DNA from: Saccoglossus kowalevskii
Lineage: Eukaryota > Hemichordata > Enteropneusta > Harrimaniidae
Direction: 5' to 3'
DNA: 30,691 nucleotides
NCBI RefSeq assembly: GCF_000003605.2
Contig: NW_003105105.1
Location: 253,157 to 283,847, forward strand
A program made the position numbers and the translations under genes. The notes under the pieces are model-generated. The model had not been told where the DNA came from, did no database searches, and saw only the letters and a program-made list of their open reading frames with translations. Position 1 is the stretch's first letter. Each line of letters begins with the position of its first letter. Positions 1 to 10,857 of the stretch are shown here, piece after piece.

Positions 1-59
1 TTGATCATTTGAACACTGCTATTACAAGACTGGTAGGAAGTAATAAATTTGGGACGAAA

Positions 60-530
60 GTATTAAAAAAACAGATTTTGGCTGTTGCCATGGTAGTGGT
101 GGGTCAGGATTGTTTTTCCAATTAGTGATGGTACAACCTACCTGTCAAGTATGAACAAAATCAGCCAAGCCACACAAAAAAATTCACAGAAGAGTTAGTT
201 AAAAAGCCATACCTGGTGAACAGTTACTCTAAATTTGGGGTCAACTTTCTCATTGATGAAAAAAGATATCAAAAATTCAAATAGTATCATTGTGCCCCCA
301 CTCAAGCCGAGTACAATGAGCTATGTCTGAGGTGTTGTATCCTAAATTTGTAGGAGATACATTTAGCTCGAAGCTATCCAAAAATCATTTTTTTACTGTT
401 GCTATGGCAACGATGGACCAACATTTTTTTGCAGATTTTTCCTAATAACTAGGGTGAAGGTGTGACCCACCTTCCATGTTTTAGCGAAATCGGCCAAGCC
501 AAAAAAATCACAGAAGAACTAATACGTGAA
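60..530. repeat. Diverged direct duplication of an interspersed repeat
   Basis: Two related blocks lie about 320-330 bp apart. The first (about 75-200) has CTGTTGCCATGG, a CAACCTACC block, ATCAGCCAAGCC and TCACAGAAGA. The second (about 395-520) has CTGTTGCTATGG, GACCCACCTTCC, ATCGGCCAAGCC and TCACAGAAGA in the same order. A third partial relative is at 26383-26420. No reading frame is supported. It looks like an old non-coding interspersed repeat family of unknown class. Confidence 0.5.
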
Positions 531-540
531 AACACTGGAA

Positions 541-1621
541 ATCACACACACAAATGATTTGAGGGACAATCCTATTGGAGCGGATCGCCAATACCATGTT
601 CACCTTGATAATAGCATATTGACCTTGAAAATACAGAAAACATTATTGCATGGGTGATATGCAAATTAGTTTTAGTCAAAATAAGTGACTGCCATTACTG
701 TTGTTCAAATTTCATTTCACTCGGCAAGTATATTCATGTACCCCAAAAGAAAATATCGCACTTCTAAATATTGTTTATTTCTGCTATGTTTCGAAAACGC
801 TACTCTTGAAAGGACTACTTTATTTGCATATGGGGTGTGGAAATACCGATTTCATAGACGAATCAAAATAAACTGCAGTACATAAGTAATAATGTGGTAT
901 ACTTCATTTTCACTGAAAACATTTTTCCCCTGAAATAAATTCCAGTGAAAATGCCATTTACCTCATACTCTATTGAGACACAGCACAGGGAAAATCGGAT
1001 TCACATGTAATGCTTGAAAACGTTTCAGCGAAAATAAATTAAGTGAAATTGTATGTGACTTCATAAGAGTTGGAAATGAACAAATTATGTGACGCCCGAC
1101 CCTACCACTTCATACACAATGTAGACTATACCCCCAAGACATCCTTTCACTCACGGTTTCACCAGTGCATTCTATTTGACTTCAGAAGAAATTGAAATAA
1201 ACAAATTATATGACAACGCACTTAATTATAATTTCAGCACTGATTAAATAAACTACCTCATCTTCATGCCAACTTGAAGTTATCATTCATTGCCTACATC
1301 AGTGACTTCAAAATACATGTTTCAATCCCAGGAATTTCACTTGCTATTAATTGCATGGGACTGCCAGTCTTTCATGATTTTCTATTGTAATATCAATTTT
1401 GCGATTACTCTGACCATGAAGCTGTAACCACAGATCGTCTAGGTGATGTAATTAAATCCTTGTATAAGCACCGGTTAGGCAGGCTTGAACTATGCATGTG
1501 AAGCCAGCCGAGAGGTATATTCAATCCTATAGATTTCTCATTGTTTGGTAACTATTTGCTGCAAATGCAACAAAAATCAATATAAAAATATTACCCACAC
1601 AGCATTCTACAGGTTACTTGT
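541..1621. other. Non-coding stretch, nothing recognised
   Basis: AT-rich sequence with only short frames that resemble nothing known. Motifs such as TTTCACTGAAAAC and CCAGTGAAAATG around 910-955 recall the termini of the MITE at 21584-21779, but no paired ends could be defined. None of the missing 5' citrate synthase exons (for example the part matching FPTNLHPMSQ in animal enzymes) was found here. Confidence 0.4.
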
Positions 1622-2062
1622 GTAGTGCATTTTTCGAAGAACGTGGTGCATTTACCATGTTATGTAGTGCATTTACCATGTTATGTAGTGCATTCACCAT
1701 GTTATGTAGTGTATTCATTATGTTATGTAGTGTATTCACCATGTTATGTAGTGCATTCACCATGTTATGTAGTGCATTCATCATGTTATGTAGTGCATTC
1801 ACCATGTTATGTAGTGCATTCATCATGTTATGTAGAACATTCATCATGTTATGTAGTACATTCACCATGTTATGTAGTACATTCATCATGTTATGTAGTG
1901 CATTCGCCATGTTATGTAGTGCATTCATGATGTTATGTAGTACATTCACAATGTTATGTAGTGCATTCACCATTTTATGTAGTGCATTCACCATGTTATG
2001 TAGTACATTTACCATGTTATGCAGTGCATTCACGATGTTATGTAGTACATTCACCATGTCAT
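1622..2062. repeat. 21-bp minisatellite, 21 units
   Basis: Head-to-tail 21-bp units beginning GTAGTGCATTCACCATG run without a spacing change for 441 bp. The first unit is diverged in its second half; the others differ by only a few substitutions, mostly G/A at unit position 6 and C/T or other changes near positions 11-15. Because 21 is a multiple of 3 and the unit lacks stops in several frames, both strands show frames of 100-155 codons made of a 7-residue repeat (for example MLCSAFT on + and NMVNALH on -). These are judged shadows of the repeat, not genes. It lies in an intron or 5' flank of citrate synthase. Confidence 0.95.
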
Positions 2063-2784
2063 TGCATTCGAATATAACTTGGTAAAAAAAGTACCTGGAA
2101 ACAATGCATTAGTTTTGGATTGAAATTCAAGCATACTAATTTGCACAACGTGCATAATCATCACATTTTATTAAAATTTGGTTCAAAGATGCTTTGGGAT
2201 AATCCACAGACGTGATTATTTTAATAATAAAAAACATGAATATCTAATTATTATTAGCCATTTTCTGGTATCACAAAATGTGTATCAACTAATGTATTTT
2301 CTGTAAGTATAATAAACTTATTACAATATTGTTGATCACATTGTACATCTCAAATAGCAGACTAAAATTAATTGCCAAGCTTCTTGTTTGGGAGGCTAAT
2401 TAATTTATAATGTCTCACTAGAGTTCTTCCTATGCTTTGTTTGATTATTATATCATTTTTCAGAGAGGAATGCTATTGTTATTGTGGCCTGCCATCACTA
2501 TTCCCAATGGAAAGGGACTTTGATACGTGTTATGTGATCAGGAAAGAATTCTTTTGATTTCATGACCCTCTTTAAAATTTGCCAGGTTCAAACAAATCGA
2601 AAAAGAATTGTTGAGAATATACGAGTTGAAAAACAAATTTGTACATTCACGCCTCCCCTTAGATTTTTTAATGTTTGACCTCTAATAAAGCCCTTCTATG
2701 TGACCTTGACACTGACTAGATTGGTATACCCACAAGACTGAAATAATATAAACCAAAGCAGAGAAAATTTCTTATATTTGACAG
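2063..2784 (+). other. Probable upstream citrate synthase intron, 3' part
   Basis: No gene is seen. The stretch ends in a fair splice acceptor (TTATATTTGACAG) immediately before the first recognisable citrate synthase exon, so at least its right part should be intron. The 5' exons (mitochondrial targeting peptide and about the first 198 residues by comparison with the 466-residue human enzyme) must lie further left, outside the window. Confidence 0.5.
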
Positions 2785-2984
2785 TTTGTGTATGAAGATG
2801 CAATGGATTTAATCGGTAAACTACCAATTATAGCTGCTACTATTTATCGTAATTTATTCCGTGATGGTTCACCAGTTTGTCCTATTGATGTTAAAAAAGA
2901 CTGGTCTTGGAATTTCACTGATATGCTGGGATATGATGATCCTATGTTTACAGAACTGATGAGAATGTATTTGACGTTGCTCGG
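2785..2984 (+). CDS. CS: Citrate synthase exon (helical core, [12 protein letters not shown])
   Basis: Encodes [14 protein letters not shown] through MRMYLTLL, matching human LIYEDSMDLIAKLP...LTRLYLTIH. The acceptor TTTGACAG precedes TTTGTG and the donor GTAGGT follows TCGG. The exon ends two bases into a Gly codon completed by the next exon. The NWSHNFTNMLGY region of the family reads [13 protein letters not shown] here. Confidence 0.94.
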
Positions 2985-5900
2985 GTAGGTACAGTGCATG
3001 TATTTACACTGTAAATCTTGGAAGCACTTTCACGTTTTTTATTAAAACATACCGTTTTAATTGAAAGCACGCTGTTGCAATTGACAACATGTATAAAACA
3101 CCTGTATTTTCTATCAAAACGGTAGTGTTTTAGAATTTTTAGAAAAGTGTTTTGCGGTGTTATTAAAATACTTTTGATGAAAATTAAGCACATTGTAAAC
3201 ACACTTTTTGTGTTTTACGGGTACATAAATGTGTTATTGAAGTGTTATTGATATGACATTTATGCATCCAACTTTATGCGAGCAGTATTAACACAATTGA
3301 GTGAAAAGTCTGGGGGATCGTAAGTAAACATTATGGTATATATACCAACTAGACAATCACAGAAGGTGACGTAATTCAACGCATGGTCATGACATTATCT
3401 TCAGAAAATAGTGTTATTTTAATTAATTTTATGTACGTTTATATGGTCTTACCAACCTATAAGTACAACTGCAAAACGAGACACGTGGTGAATTACTTAG
3501 TGGCCTAATGGATTTTGACACTCCGCATTTGGTGAAAGGTGGTTGTTTCAATTGCATTAGAGCAATCTCACAAGTGATTTAAACATTTTTCCCGAAAACT
3601 TTTCAATTTGAAACACTTCAGAAAGCAAAATCAAAAGCAAAGTGTTAATGTCTAAGACACATTTGTGTTCATGCGAATAATTAAAACACTTCTCTTTGTT
3701 TTACCTTGAAGCACTTCCTAAAACAAACACACATGTAATGTTTCAAGATAAAACACCCGACTATGCATGTTTTATAAGTGTTTGTGTACACGACATGTAC
3801 ACAAGTTCATAAGAGTAACTAAAACACTTCCAAACTGTTTCATTTTGAAGCACCTTCTAAAAAATGACCCCCCCATGTCACCATTGACAGCAGACATACT
3901 GTGCATGTAGCGATAAATTTATTGATGTTAGTATTTTCAATAATAAACAGCTTTATATATTCATATATTTTTCGAGTGTGCATGTACCTGTCACAAGTTT
4001 AATAACCAATGGAATTAAATATACGCGATGTTGTCAATACTTGAGTTAGTAAGCTAGATGACGTAGCACTAGACAGACGTTAATTCCCTATGATGTAATC
4101 ATTAGATTCATTAAGATTTCTCCATAGCTATTATTCTATTGGCGGAGCGTCAATGTTGAATTCCATCTAATATGGTGATTACCACACACCTGCGCAAATT
4201 TGTGTAGAATTTAAACAAGCTCGTCCAAGTCTCTAATAATATATAACCATTTAACTGATATTTAGAAATTTCATAAATACAATATGAAAACAAATATTGA
4301 ACAAAATTTTGAGATACCTTTCGTAAACGACGGTGTTCACGATGAACACTATTATATGTTACGTGTTCAAGTAACTCAATCAAATATTGAATTATACTAT
4401 CGGGAGAAGCAACAACAACTTGGACCGAAGGATGCCTTTTAGATTTTCTGAGGAAAGAAGGGTACCGGAAGTTAACCTAAATGAAACTGAAGGTATGATG
4501 ATATTGTTACTCCGTTACGAAACGTGTTAAGTTAAATTGATAGAGCCAGCGTCGGCAGTGTACTACATTGTTATTATGTGCAGGATAACTGATTAAAGGC
4601 AAGTTTATGCATTAACAGGACCAGAGCATTCCATCCTGCATAACTTCCTTACCGACTTCCCCCACGAGACATGATCTGAGTTACCAAATAAAATCATAGA
4701 AAAGTTGCAGAAATTAACAGACAGGAAAATGCAGTTCAATTCGTGTTAATGGTGTGTAGTCATATTTGGTAAATGTAGTTTTAAAACTACCCGTTTGAGG
4801 GAGTGATTTTAAAAGTGGTGAAAATAAGCAATCAGCCCATTTGACGGATAGAAAAGTGAAAGATGAATGAAATAGAATAGTGCATATATGCAGATTCGAG
4901 GATTGAGTGAGAATCTGATTGCAATATAGTGAATTTATTGCTACGGCGCATGTTTCTCTGAAACTAATGATTTTTTTCCCCATGAATTTGATGTGCGTGT
5001 AGAGACTACATTCGAGACAATACCACATGGGAAAAGATTGGACACTTTCATTTATGTAAATGAAGAAAGGGTTTAAAGATGTTATTGTTCGTTTCAGTTC
5101 ATTACTCGTCTGTTTTTAAGTGCCAATGTTCACAATTATTGGGTATTGTATCTACAGTTTCACGAAAGGTTTGAATTTCAGTAAACACACTTATTCAGCT
5201 GCACTTAATTCTAGGACACTTCCTCTTGCGATTGATAATATTTTTTACAACAACTATATATATTTTAAATGTTATACTTATCTTATTAATGTTTATATTT
5301 AGGAATAAATACTACTTGATTATGTGATATGTTTATTGTATATTATGATTGCTGTATGTTATCAGTGGAAAGACATTTTAAAATGTGTCTCTGTTACAAG
5401 CACTTGTGGGTATGCGATGATAAACACATACATATTTCTGGTGGAGCACTTTTCAAAATGTGTGTCTTGTGAGATAACTTTTCAAAGTACTGTGATTGTA
5501 ACCACTTCATTAAAACATGTCCTCGTGGAAACACTTTTCAATATGTGTTTCTATTGGAAACACTTTACATAATGTGTTATGTGCAATAATATCACTGAAA
5601 TGTTGCAATAAAAACACTGACTGCAAGTGTTTCCATCATATACACTTTTCGCAATTATCCAGATAATATATTTTAAGGGGACAAGCTTATAAACACTTTA
5701 AATGTTTTTCCACAAAACAGTAAAAATGTTTTATTTTAAAACAGTGGTGTGTCACATTTTTAATAAAAGACTTAGATTTATATTGTATACAAGTAGGCTT
5801 TCCATATTATATCACTGCTGTATTGCAATGTACTATATTTTCAACAACATTTGAACCTTGTTATGCTGTCATCGCCAAATTTGGTGACACTTTATATTAA

Positions 5901-8097
5901 AAAAAAACAATATTTTTTTCACTTCTCATAATGATTATTAGATCGTTTACCATTCAAAAATCAGTTGTGATTCAGTCTTGACTTGAACGATATCATAACA
6001 ATATCTATGATTACCAGCAGAGTTATATCAGCTTATGGGCTTCTATTTTGTTTTTTTATCCAGTATACCTAGTTGAGAGTTAAACGTTTTGGTCAAGGTT
6101 TTGTATAATAAATTCGTTATGATTTCATGAAAATGCTCTTGCTAATTTCAGTGAAACATATCTTTAGCTAAGTGGTTGCGTAGATTAATCTATTGGATTT
6201 GCTGTTGCATTCTGGTCAGACTTCTTCAAAGTAGTTTAGTTTTACATTCAAAATTTCCAGGTAATAACAAAATAACACTTTTAGATAAAAATTAAGACAC
6301 CCATTTTTAGAGTAAAACTAGTGTAAAGAAAGGCCAATGATCAAGTGACACATACCTAGGAGTTAGGTTGGTCAAGACAGGGATCAGTATCTTGAAATTA
6401 GTTGCTTCACCAATTTACAGTATTCATGGTAATTCTCGTAATCTCTTCATAGTGATCATGAAGGTGGTAATGTATGTTCACATACATGTCATCTAGTTGG
6501 CAGTGCACTGTCAGATCCATATCTCTCATATGCAGCAGGTCTAAATGGTCTTGCTGGACCACTCCATGGGTTAGCAAGCCAGGTAAGTGATCATAATAAT
6601 GTGGCACATGGGTATGGTACAGTGGCTAGCATGTTCACCTCACATCAGCCGCACACTCACTTAACATTGAAATAGAGTATGTTCACAGAAACAATATTCG
6701 GTTTGGAAGGATCATGGCATCCAATTGGATGGGCCAATAAGAACTCATCATGATTTGATGAACTTGATCATGTGCGCCGTTCACGTACTCTGTACACGTA
6801 AACCAACGTGGGATCTTTGCCTGTTTATTTGGGTAATAAATAAAATTAATCAAACAAGCAAGCAAGCTAGCAAGCAATAGTACTCGTTAGCACTAAACAA
6901 CTTGTGTTATAAATTTGGGTTTTAGTCCCCTGGTAATGCCACATTTTAAAGAAATCCTTGATGCATAAGAAATTGAAGCTGGTACCATTGTATTCTACAT
7001 TAAAACAAATATTTGATTGCTTCAATTGATATATCAAATGATGATATATATATATATGATTTATCACTTTATCTTGAATTATAGGAAGTGCTCTTGTGGT
7101 TGAACAAGCTTCAACAAGATATTGGAGTTGATGTGTCTGATGAGGAGATGCATGCTTTTATCTGGGATACTCTTCAGTCTGGACAGGTAGGTTGTTCCCA
7201 TGTGCTAGATATCTCTTGTCTTTTTTATGCTGTGTACTTGTTTGTATACTAATTCGACTCATTCGACTTCATGATTTTGCTTTATTTATCCTATTCCCAA
7301 TGCAATGGAAGGTTTGATTGCTTATTTTTATTTCTACTCTTTCCTTTTAGGTTGTTCCTGGTTATGGTCATGCTGTGCTGAGAAAGACAGATCCACGTCA
7401 TTTGGTACTACGCGAGTTTGCTTTGAAACATCTCCCAGAAGATAAACTGTTTCGTCTTGTATCACAACTGTACAAAATTGTTCCAGACATCTTGATCGAA
7501 CAAGGAAAAGCAAAGAATCCATGGCCCAATGTGGATGCTTGTAGTGGTGTATTATTCACAGTGAGTTTATATTATATGTTAATGACTTTATACCCTGGTA
7601 GCAAATCAGAAATTTAATATACAAAGTTAAATGTATCAAAAAGAGGTGTATGTGACCATAGCTATTTTGTTAGAGACAATTCATAAGCTCGTAGATTATT
7701 TAAAGGGGGACATACAATGGAGCTACAATACAGTGCAATTGTGACTGTTCAGTCCATATGGCTGGTTTGTGTGTTAGTGTACGATTCATGCCTGTTGGGT
7801 TGCATATTTATAAAATAAATATTAGTGATACAAATTCTGGCAGGATTACTGTGTTAGCAATTATGCTTACTAAACTAAAAAAAAATGCCATCAATTGAGA
7901 GCATTTTACATTTTTATATTTTTCCTTTACAGCATTATGGTATGACAGAGATGAGTTATCATACTGTACTGTTAGGAATCTCTCGTGCACTTGGTTGCAT
8001 GGCATCAATGATTTGGTCAAGAGCATTGGGCTTCCCCATTGAACGTCCCAAGTCAATGAGCACAACAGGTCTTAAAAAACTTTGCCATTCAAACTAG
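2785..8097 (+). CDS. CS: Citrate synthase, mitochondrial type (3' five exons; 5' part outside window)
   Basis: Five exons (2785-2984, 6453-6582, 7085-7186, 7351-7560, 7933-8097) join in consistent phase to 268 residues ending at a TAG. This equals the length of the human protein from the matching point to its end. Citrate synthase condenses acetyl-CoA and oxaloacetate in the mitochondrial matrix, the first step of the TCA cycle. Catalytic residues by pig numbering are present: His274 (PLHGLA, codon 6565-6567), His320 (GYGHAVL, 7369-7371) and Asp375 (NVDACSG, 7534-7536), as are the ligand Arg residues in [16 protein letters not shown] and PIERPKSM. Unusual changes: NVDAHSG of most animals reads NVDACSG, and LLQYYGM reads LFTHYGM. 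The identity is firm; whether it is the main enzyme or a diverged paralogue is open. Confidence 0.96.
2985..6452 (+). other. Citrate synthase intron of 3468 bp with CACTTT-type repeats
   Basis: Bounded by GTAGGT and TTCATAG. It is rich in AAACACTT/AAGTGTTT-like words, densest at about 3010-3240, 3590-3860 and 5370-5740. Short frames at 4150-5572 resemble no known protein and are taken as chance. No other gene is seen. Confidence 0.7.
5370..5580. repeat. Array of short palindromes (CACTTTTCAAAATGTGT type)
   Basis: At least five imperfect palindromic units occur in 210 bp: ACATTTTAAAATGTGT (5373-5388), GCACTTTTCAAAATGTGTG (about 5446-5464), AACTTTTCAAAGTAC (about 5477-5491), ACACTTTTCAATATGTGTT (about 5531-5549) and AACACTTTACATAATGTGTT (about 5559-5578). 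Spacing is irregular, about 30-70 bp. Each could fold into a small hairpin. It looks like a degraded tandem or foldback repeat; no function is evident. Confidence 0.6.
6453..6582 (+). CDS. CS: Citrate synthase exon with catalytic His (PLHGLA)
   Basis: Encodes [16 protein letters not shown] through GPLHGLASQ. The first base completes the Gly codon begun in the previous exon. Human [17 protein letters not shown] and PLHGLANQ align without gaps. It carries the oxaloacetate-binding His of DHEGG and the acetyl-CoA-activating His274 (pig numbering). Acceptor CTTCATAG, donor GTAAGT. Confidence 0.96.
6602..6878 (+). mobile_element. tRNA-derived SINE in intron
   Basis: Head GGTATGGTACAGTGGCTAGC followed by ATGTTCACCTCACATC (about 6611-6646) resembles the A-box half of tRNA-derived SINEs. 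The B box is degenerate (CGGTTTGGAAGGATC near 6698). The body ends with GTGGGATCTTTGCC and a simple AAT-rich and CAAG-repeat tail (6835-6878). About 275 bp, within the intron between the second and third recognised citrate synthase exons. Clear target-site duplications were not identified. Confidence 0.55.
7085..7186 (+). CDS. CS: Citrate synthase exon ([10 protein letters not shown])
   Basis: 34 codons, phase 0 at both ends: [20 protein letters not shown] onward to TLQSGQ, aligning with human EVLVWLTQLQKEVGKDVSDE...TLNSGR. The Arg before VVPGYGH in human is Gln here. Acceptor TGAATTATAG follows an alternating TA tract; donor GTAGGT. Confidence 0.95.
7351..7560 (+). CDS. CS: Citrate synthase exon with catalytic His and Asp
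   Basis: 70 codons, phase 0 at both ends, from [16 protein letters not shown] to [15 protein letters not shown]. It contains His320 and Asp375 (pig numbering) and the Arg of [10 protein letters not shown]. The residue two after the catalytic Asp is Cys where nearly all animal enzymes I know have His (NVDAHSG). Acceptor TTCCTTTTAG, donor GTGAGT. Confidence 0.96.
7933..8097 (+). CDS. CS: Citrate synthase last exon and stop
   Basis: 54 codons plus [23 protein letters not shown] through [18 protein letters not shown] to CHSN. Human has [20 protein letters not shown] and [15 protein letters not shown] at the same place, and a similar short C-terminal tail. Acceptor TTCCTTTACAG. The Arg residues of ISRALG and PIERPKS that bind substrate in the family are kept. 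Confidence 0.96.
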   Translation, partial: HYGMTEMSYHTVLLGISRALGCMASMIWSRALGFPIERPKSMSTTGLKKLCHSN

Positions 8098-8924
8098 GAA
8101 TTAACTAAAAATATTATTTTGATGGTCTAAAACATTACGAACGTTATCATGAGTTAATAGCTTTCTTAGATATACTAGTATATGCCGTCATCAGATTGTG
8201 TCTAAATGGTAGTTGAGCAAATATAATTGACTGGGTGTGGATTTATTGATATACACTTGAGCAACGTGCAACCATTAATATTTGTAATCGTGTCATATTG
8301 AATTTAGAATGTGACCTGTCGAGGTCGTTATTGATAGGTACAAACACACTAGTTCGCCATGTCAGTTTCAAAATTCCTGCTATGACACAATTTGCTGTTA
8401 ATAATGTCAATAGAAATATCAATGAATTATGATGAGTTGAGTCATTTTCATGTGATAGGCTAGTAGAACTTAAGATGGTGGCGTGTATGTCTTCTCAATG
8501 TATAGTGTTATATTCTGCTGGGAATTGTAATAAAAAGATGGGCTTCTAGCTCTGCCCAAAGCAGACAATAGACTAAACCGATGGAGTTGTGAGTATGAAC
8601 GAGTTTTATCCCTAAGAAATATACCCAGTTGTTTGATAGTGTCCAGAATCCATCTGCTGTCAACAGTACAGTGTTAGCTGGCCAATCCGAAAAATCGATT
8701 TCACTTTACAATCAGTGAATCCAACACAACTTAGTCTACTGTCATAAGCATCTGTAACAATTCAAAGTCTATAGACAACGACAGTCCGCCAGACTGTCAA
8801 CAGCAAACTATATACCAACAACTACCATTCTTTGGGATACAGCATTATGAGCAAATCGGTCAACAACCAGTAACCAGACCATTTAAGCTGAATTCAGCTA
8901 CTTGTTTTATTTAATCACATTGCT
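8098..8924 (+). other. Citrate synthase 3' UTR then non-coding spacer
   Basis: No further coding sequence follows the stop. The first AATAAA on this strand is at 8529-8534, giving a likely 3' UTR of roughly 450 bases. After that, sequence to about 8924 shows no gene I recognise. Confidence 0.45.
8529..8534 (+). promoter_or_regulatory. Possible polyadenylation signal of citrate synthase
   Basis: AATAAA about 430 bases after the TAG, the first such hexamer downstream. In an AT-rich genome this word is common, so support is only positional. Confidence 0.35.
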
Positions 8925-9460
8925 GAATCTATCAACTGAATAGATAATATTCTTCATTATTTGGATGATTACCTTATTGCAAGCAACCTATCTCTCCTAA
9001 CATGTGCTGAAAACTTAAATTCAATGGTGTCAGGCTGTAAAGACTTTCGTGTCCCTATTGCACCAGAGTAGCTTAAAAGTCCCACTACTGTACTAACATT
9101 CTTATGCATTGAACTATACACTGTGGACACGGTTTTATGCTTAGCATCTGACAGATTGCATGAAGTGAACTCTATCATTTAGAAATAATCTTTTCAGTCG
9201 GATCCGAACATGAACTCTTATCCTTAATTAGAAAACTCGGTTTTGTATGTATATGTGTCCCAGCTGGGTGAGAATCTTTTTAAGACGAATGATAAACAGC
9301 CACAGTTTTCCCTCTATGACAAATTGTCAGCAGCCTTCCACCTAGATCTACAGTTACGTACTGGCCCATTTATACCCCCTCCCAATCACCAAGATTTAAA
9401 GAGGAAAATCACCAATCACCAGGAATTGTTGAATATAAAAGCATTTATTGAAGATATTTG
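8925..9460 (+). mobile_element. DIRS-like retroelement fossil, reverse-transcriptase part
   Basis: Conceptual frames show the HYLDDYLIA reverse-transcriptase box followed by VPIAPE, LTFLCIEL and a downstream VPAG motif, in the order used by DIRS-group reverse transcriptases. It is a short internal piece of an element, broken several times, with no recognisable ends or recombinase. It sits downstream of citrate synthase on the same strand. Age: old, judging by the several breaks in under 600 bp. The family call rests on motif memory. Confidence 0.6.
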
Positions 9461-9467
9461 ACATTAA

Positions 9468-9918
9468 CTATTGCTGGTAAGACATAGTAGTTAGACATAC
9501 ATTTATAAACTGATCTTTCTGTTTAAAACTATCTATCTCCTCCGTTTCTAAACTGCTGTTCTCGTCATTACTGTAGTCGTCTCTTTGTGCAACAGTTTCC
9601 CTAGTTGCTTTCTGTTCAGGAGCCAACCTATCTTGCACACACTGTTTCTCTTTGTTCAGCAATTCATGAAATGTCACTTCTTTCGTGTTATCTACTTCCT
9701 CATTTTCTGAATCACTAGTTTTCATCACCACTATATTCTTCTCTTTGCTCATCAGTTTTCTCAGATGTGTCCTTCTCAACAGCTGACCCATCTGACAAAT
9801 CATGTCTCTCTCTATGCAATGTTTCACCAATTGGTATCTCCTCGTATAGATTCAGTGGCCTTATACTTTGTGTTTTCTTGTCGGATTGATCTTTGTCTAA
9901 CAACTTTCCCATTGTCAA
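9468..9918 (-). pseudogene. Acidic, internally repetitive relic reading frame, unidentified
   Basis: Minus-strand sequence codes for highly charged Glu/Lys/Asp-rich peptide. A segment ending QREEYSGDEN (9747-9718) is echoed by one ending QRDDYSNDEN (9587-9558), about 160 bp apart, which points to a tandem protein repeat. The whole looks broken. No domain is recognised. It abuts the DIRS-like fossil on the other strand and could belong to a mobile element or be a decayed host gene. Confidence 0.35.
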
Positions 9919-10857
9919 CAGCCCAATTTCTCATTTTCTCTTGATCCTCTTATCTCATGTTAAACTGGTAATGGTTGGAGCTTTGGACTGTCCCAAAATG
10001 AAACTATTTGTGGCTGGTGGATAAAATGATGACGGACTGGTGAAGTAATAGACTGACCAATTATATGACCTTTCAAACTTTCTTTAATTGTGTTCCCAAA
10101 TGATCTGACATACTGATACAAAATAAACAACTAAATTAAGTAAAGATAACGAAAAGTAGTTTGTCAAATAAATATCAAAGAAAGCTTACAAAAACTCTTG
10201 TGTGCTGAGTAATGGAGACACATTAAAAATTAATTCAAAATTACTTGTACTTGAGATATTGATGGAAAAGCTTAAAACTAATTATGCAAAACAGATAATT
10301 AATATGAACAGATTTCAGTGTAAAACTAATAAGGTCTGTGCAATGTAACAGACCATCCATGTAGCAAGTTTCATTTAAATGAGATTAAAACCCAAATAAA
10401 ATATTATGCTTATCACGAAATTAATATCAACAGATTTTAACCTAAAACTAATCAAGTTTGTAAATTGCATATATAGCCAAATAATGACTTTAACTTAAAT
10501 TTAGAAATTAGTAAATATGAGGGGAAGGGGGTTCATAAGTATGAAAATAATTTGCACATTAAAAAATTTTCTCAAATGAATAATTCAAAATTAATTCTAA
10601 TAATATACGTCCCTGTAGAACAGGGGAAAAACGCTTTGACATTTTTCCCTATCTACTATACATTATTAAAAGTTGTGAACCTTTTAATATTCCATTGGAA
10701 AACTATGAAATATTAAGGAAGCAATAAAACAATTTAGAAGAAAATTATAATTCATCATGTAATAAAGCGTATATGAAACCTCAAGTATTTCCTAGACACA
10801 CCAGCAAACCACAGGCGCTCGAAACGTTTCGTGGATAATAAAAAGTGACCTAAAGTT
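9919..10857. repeat. Non-coding stretch with a weak ~122-bp direct duplication
   Basis: No gene is recognised. ATTAATATGAACAGATTT (10298-10315) recurs as ATTAATATCAACAGATTT (10420-10437), with related AAAACTAAT flanks at both, suggesting an old tandem duplication. The rest is AT-rich unique-looking sequence. Confidence 0.35.

Noticed and set aside
1614-2085. Frames of 147, 155 and 101 codons on both strands
   Set aside because: All lie in the 21-bp minisatellite and are open only because the unit length is a multiple of three without stops.
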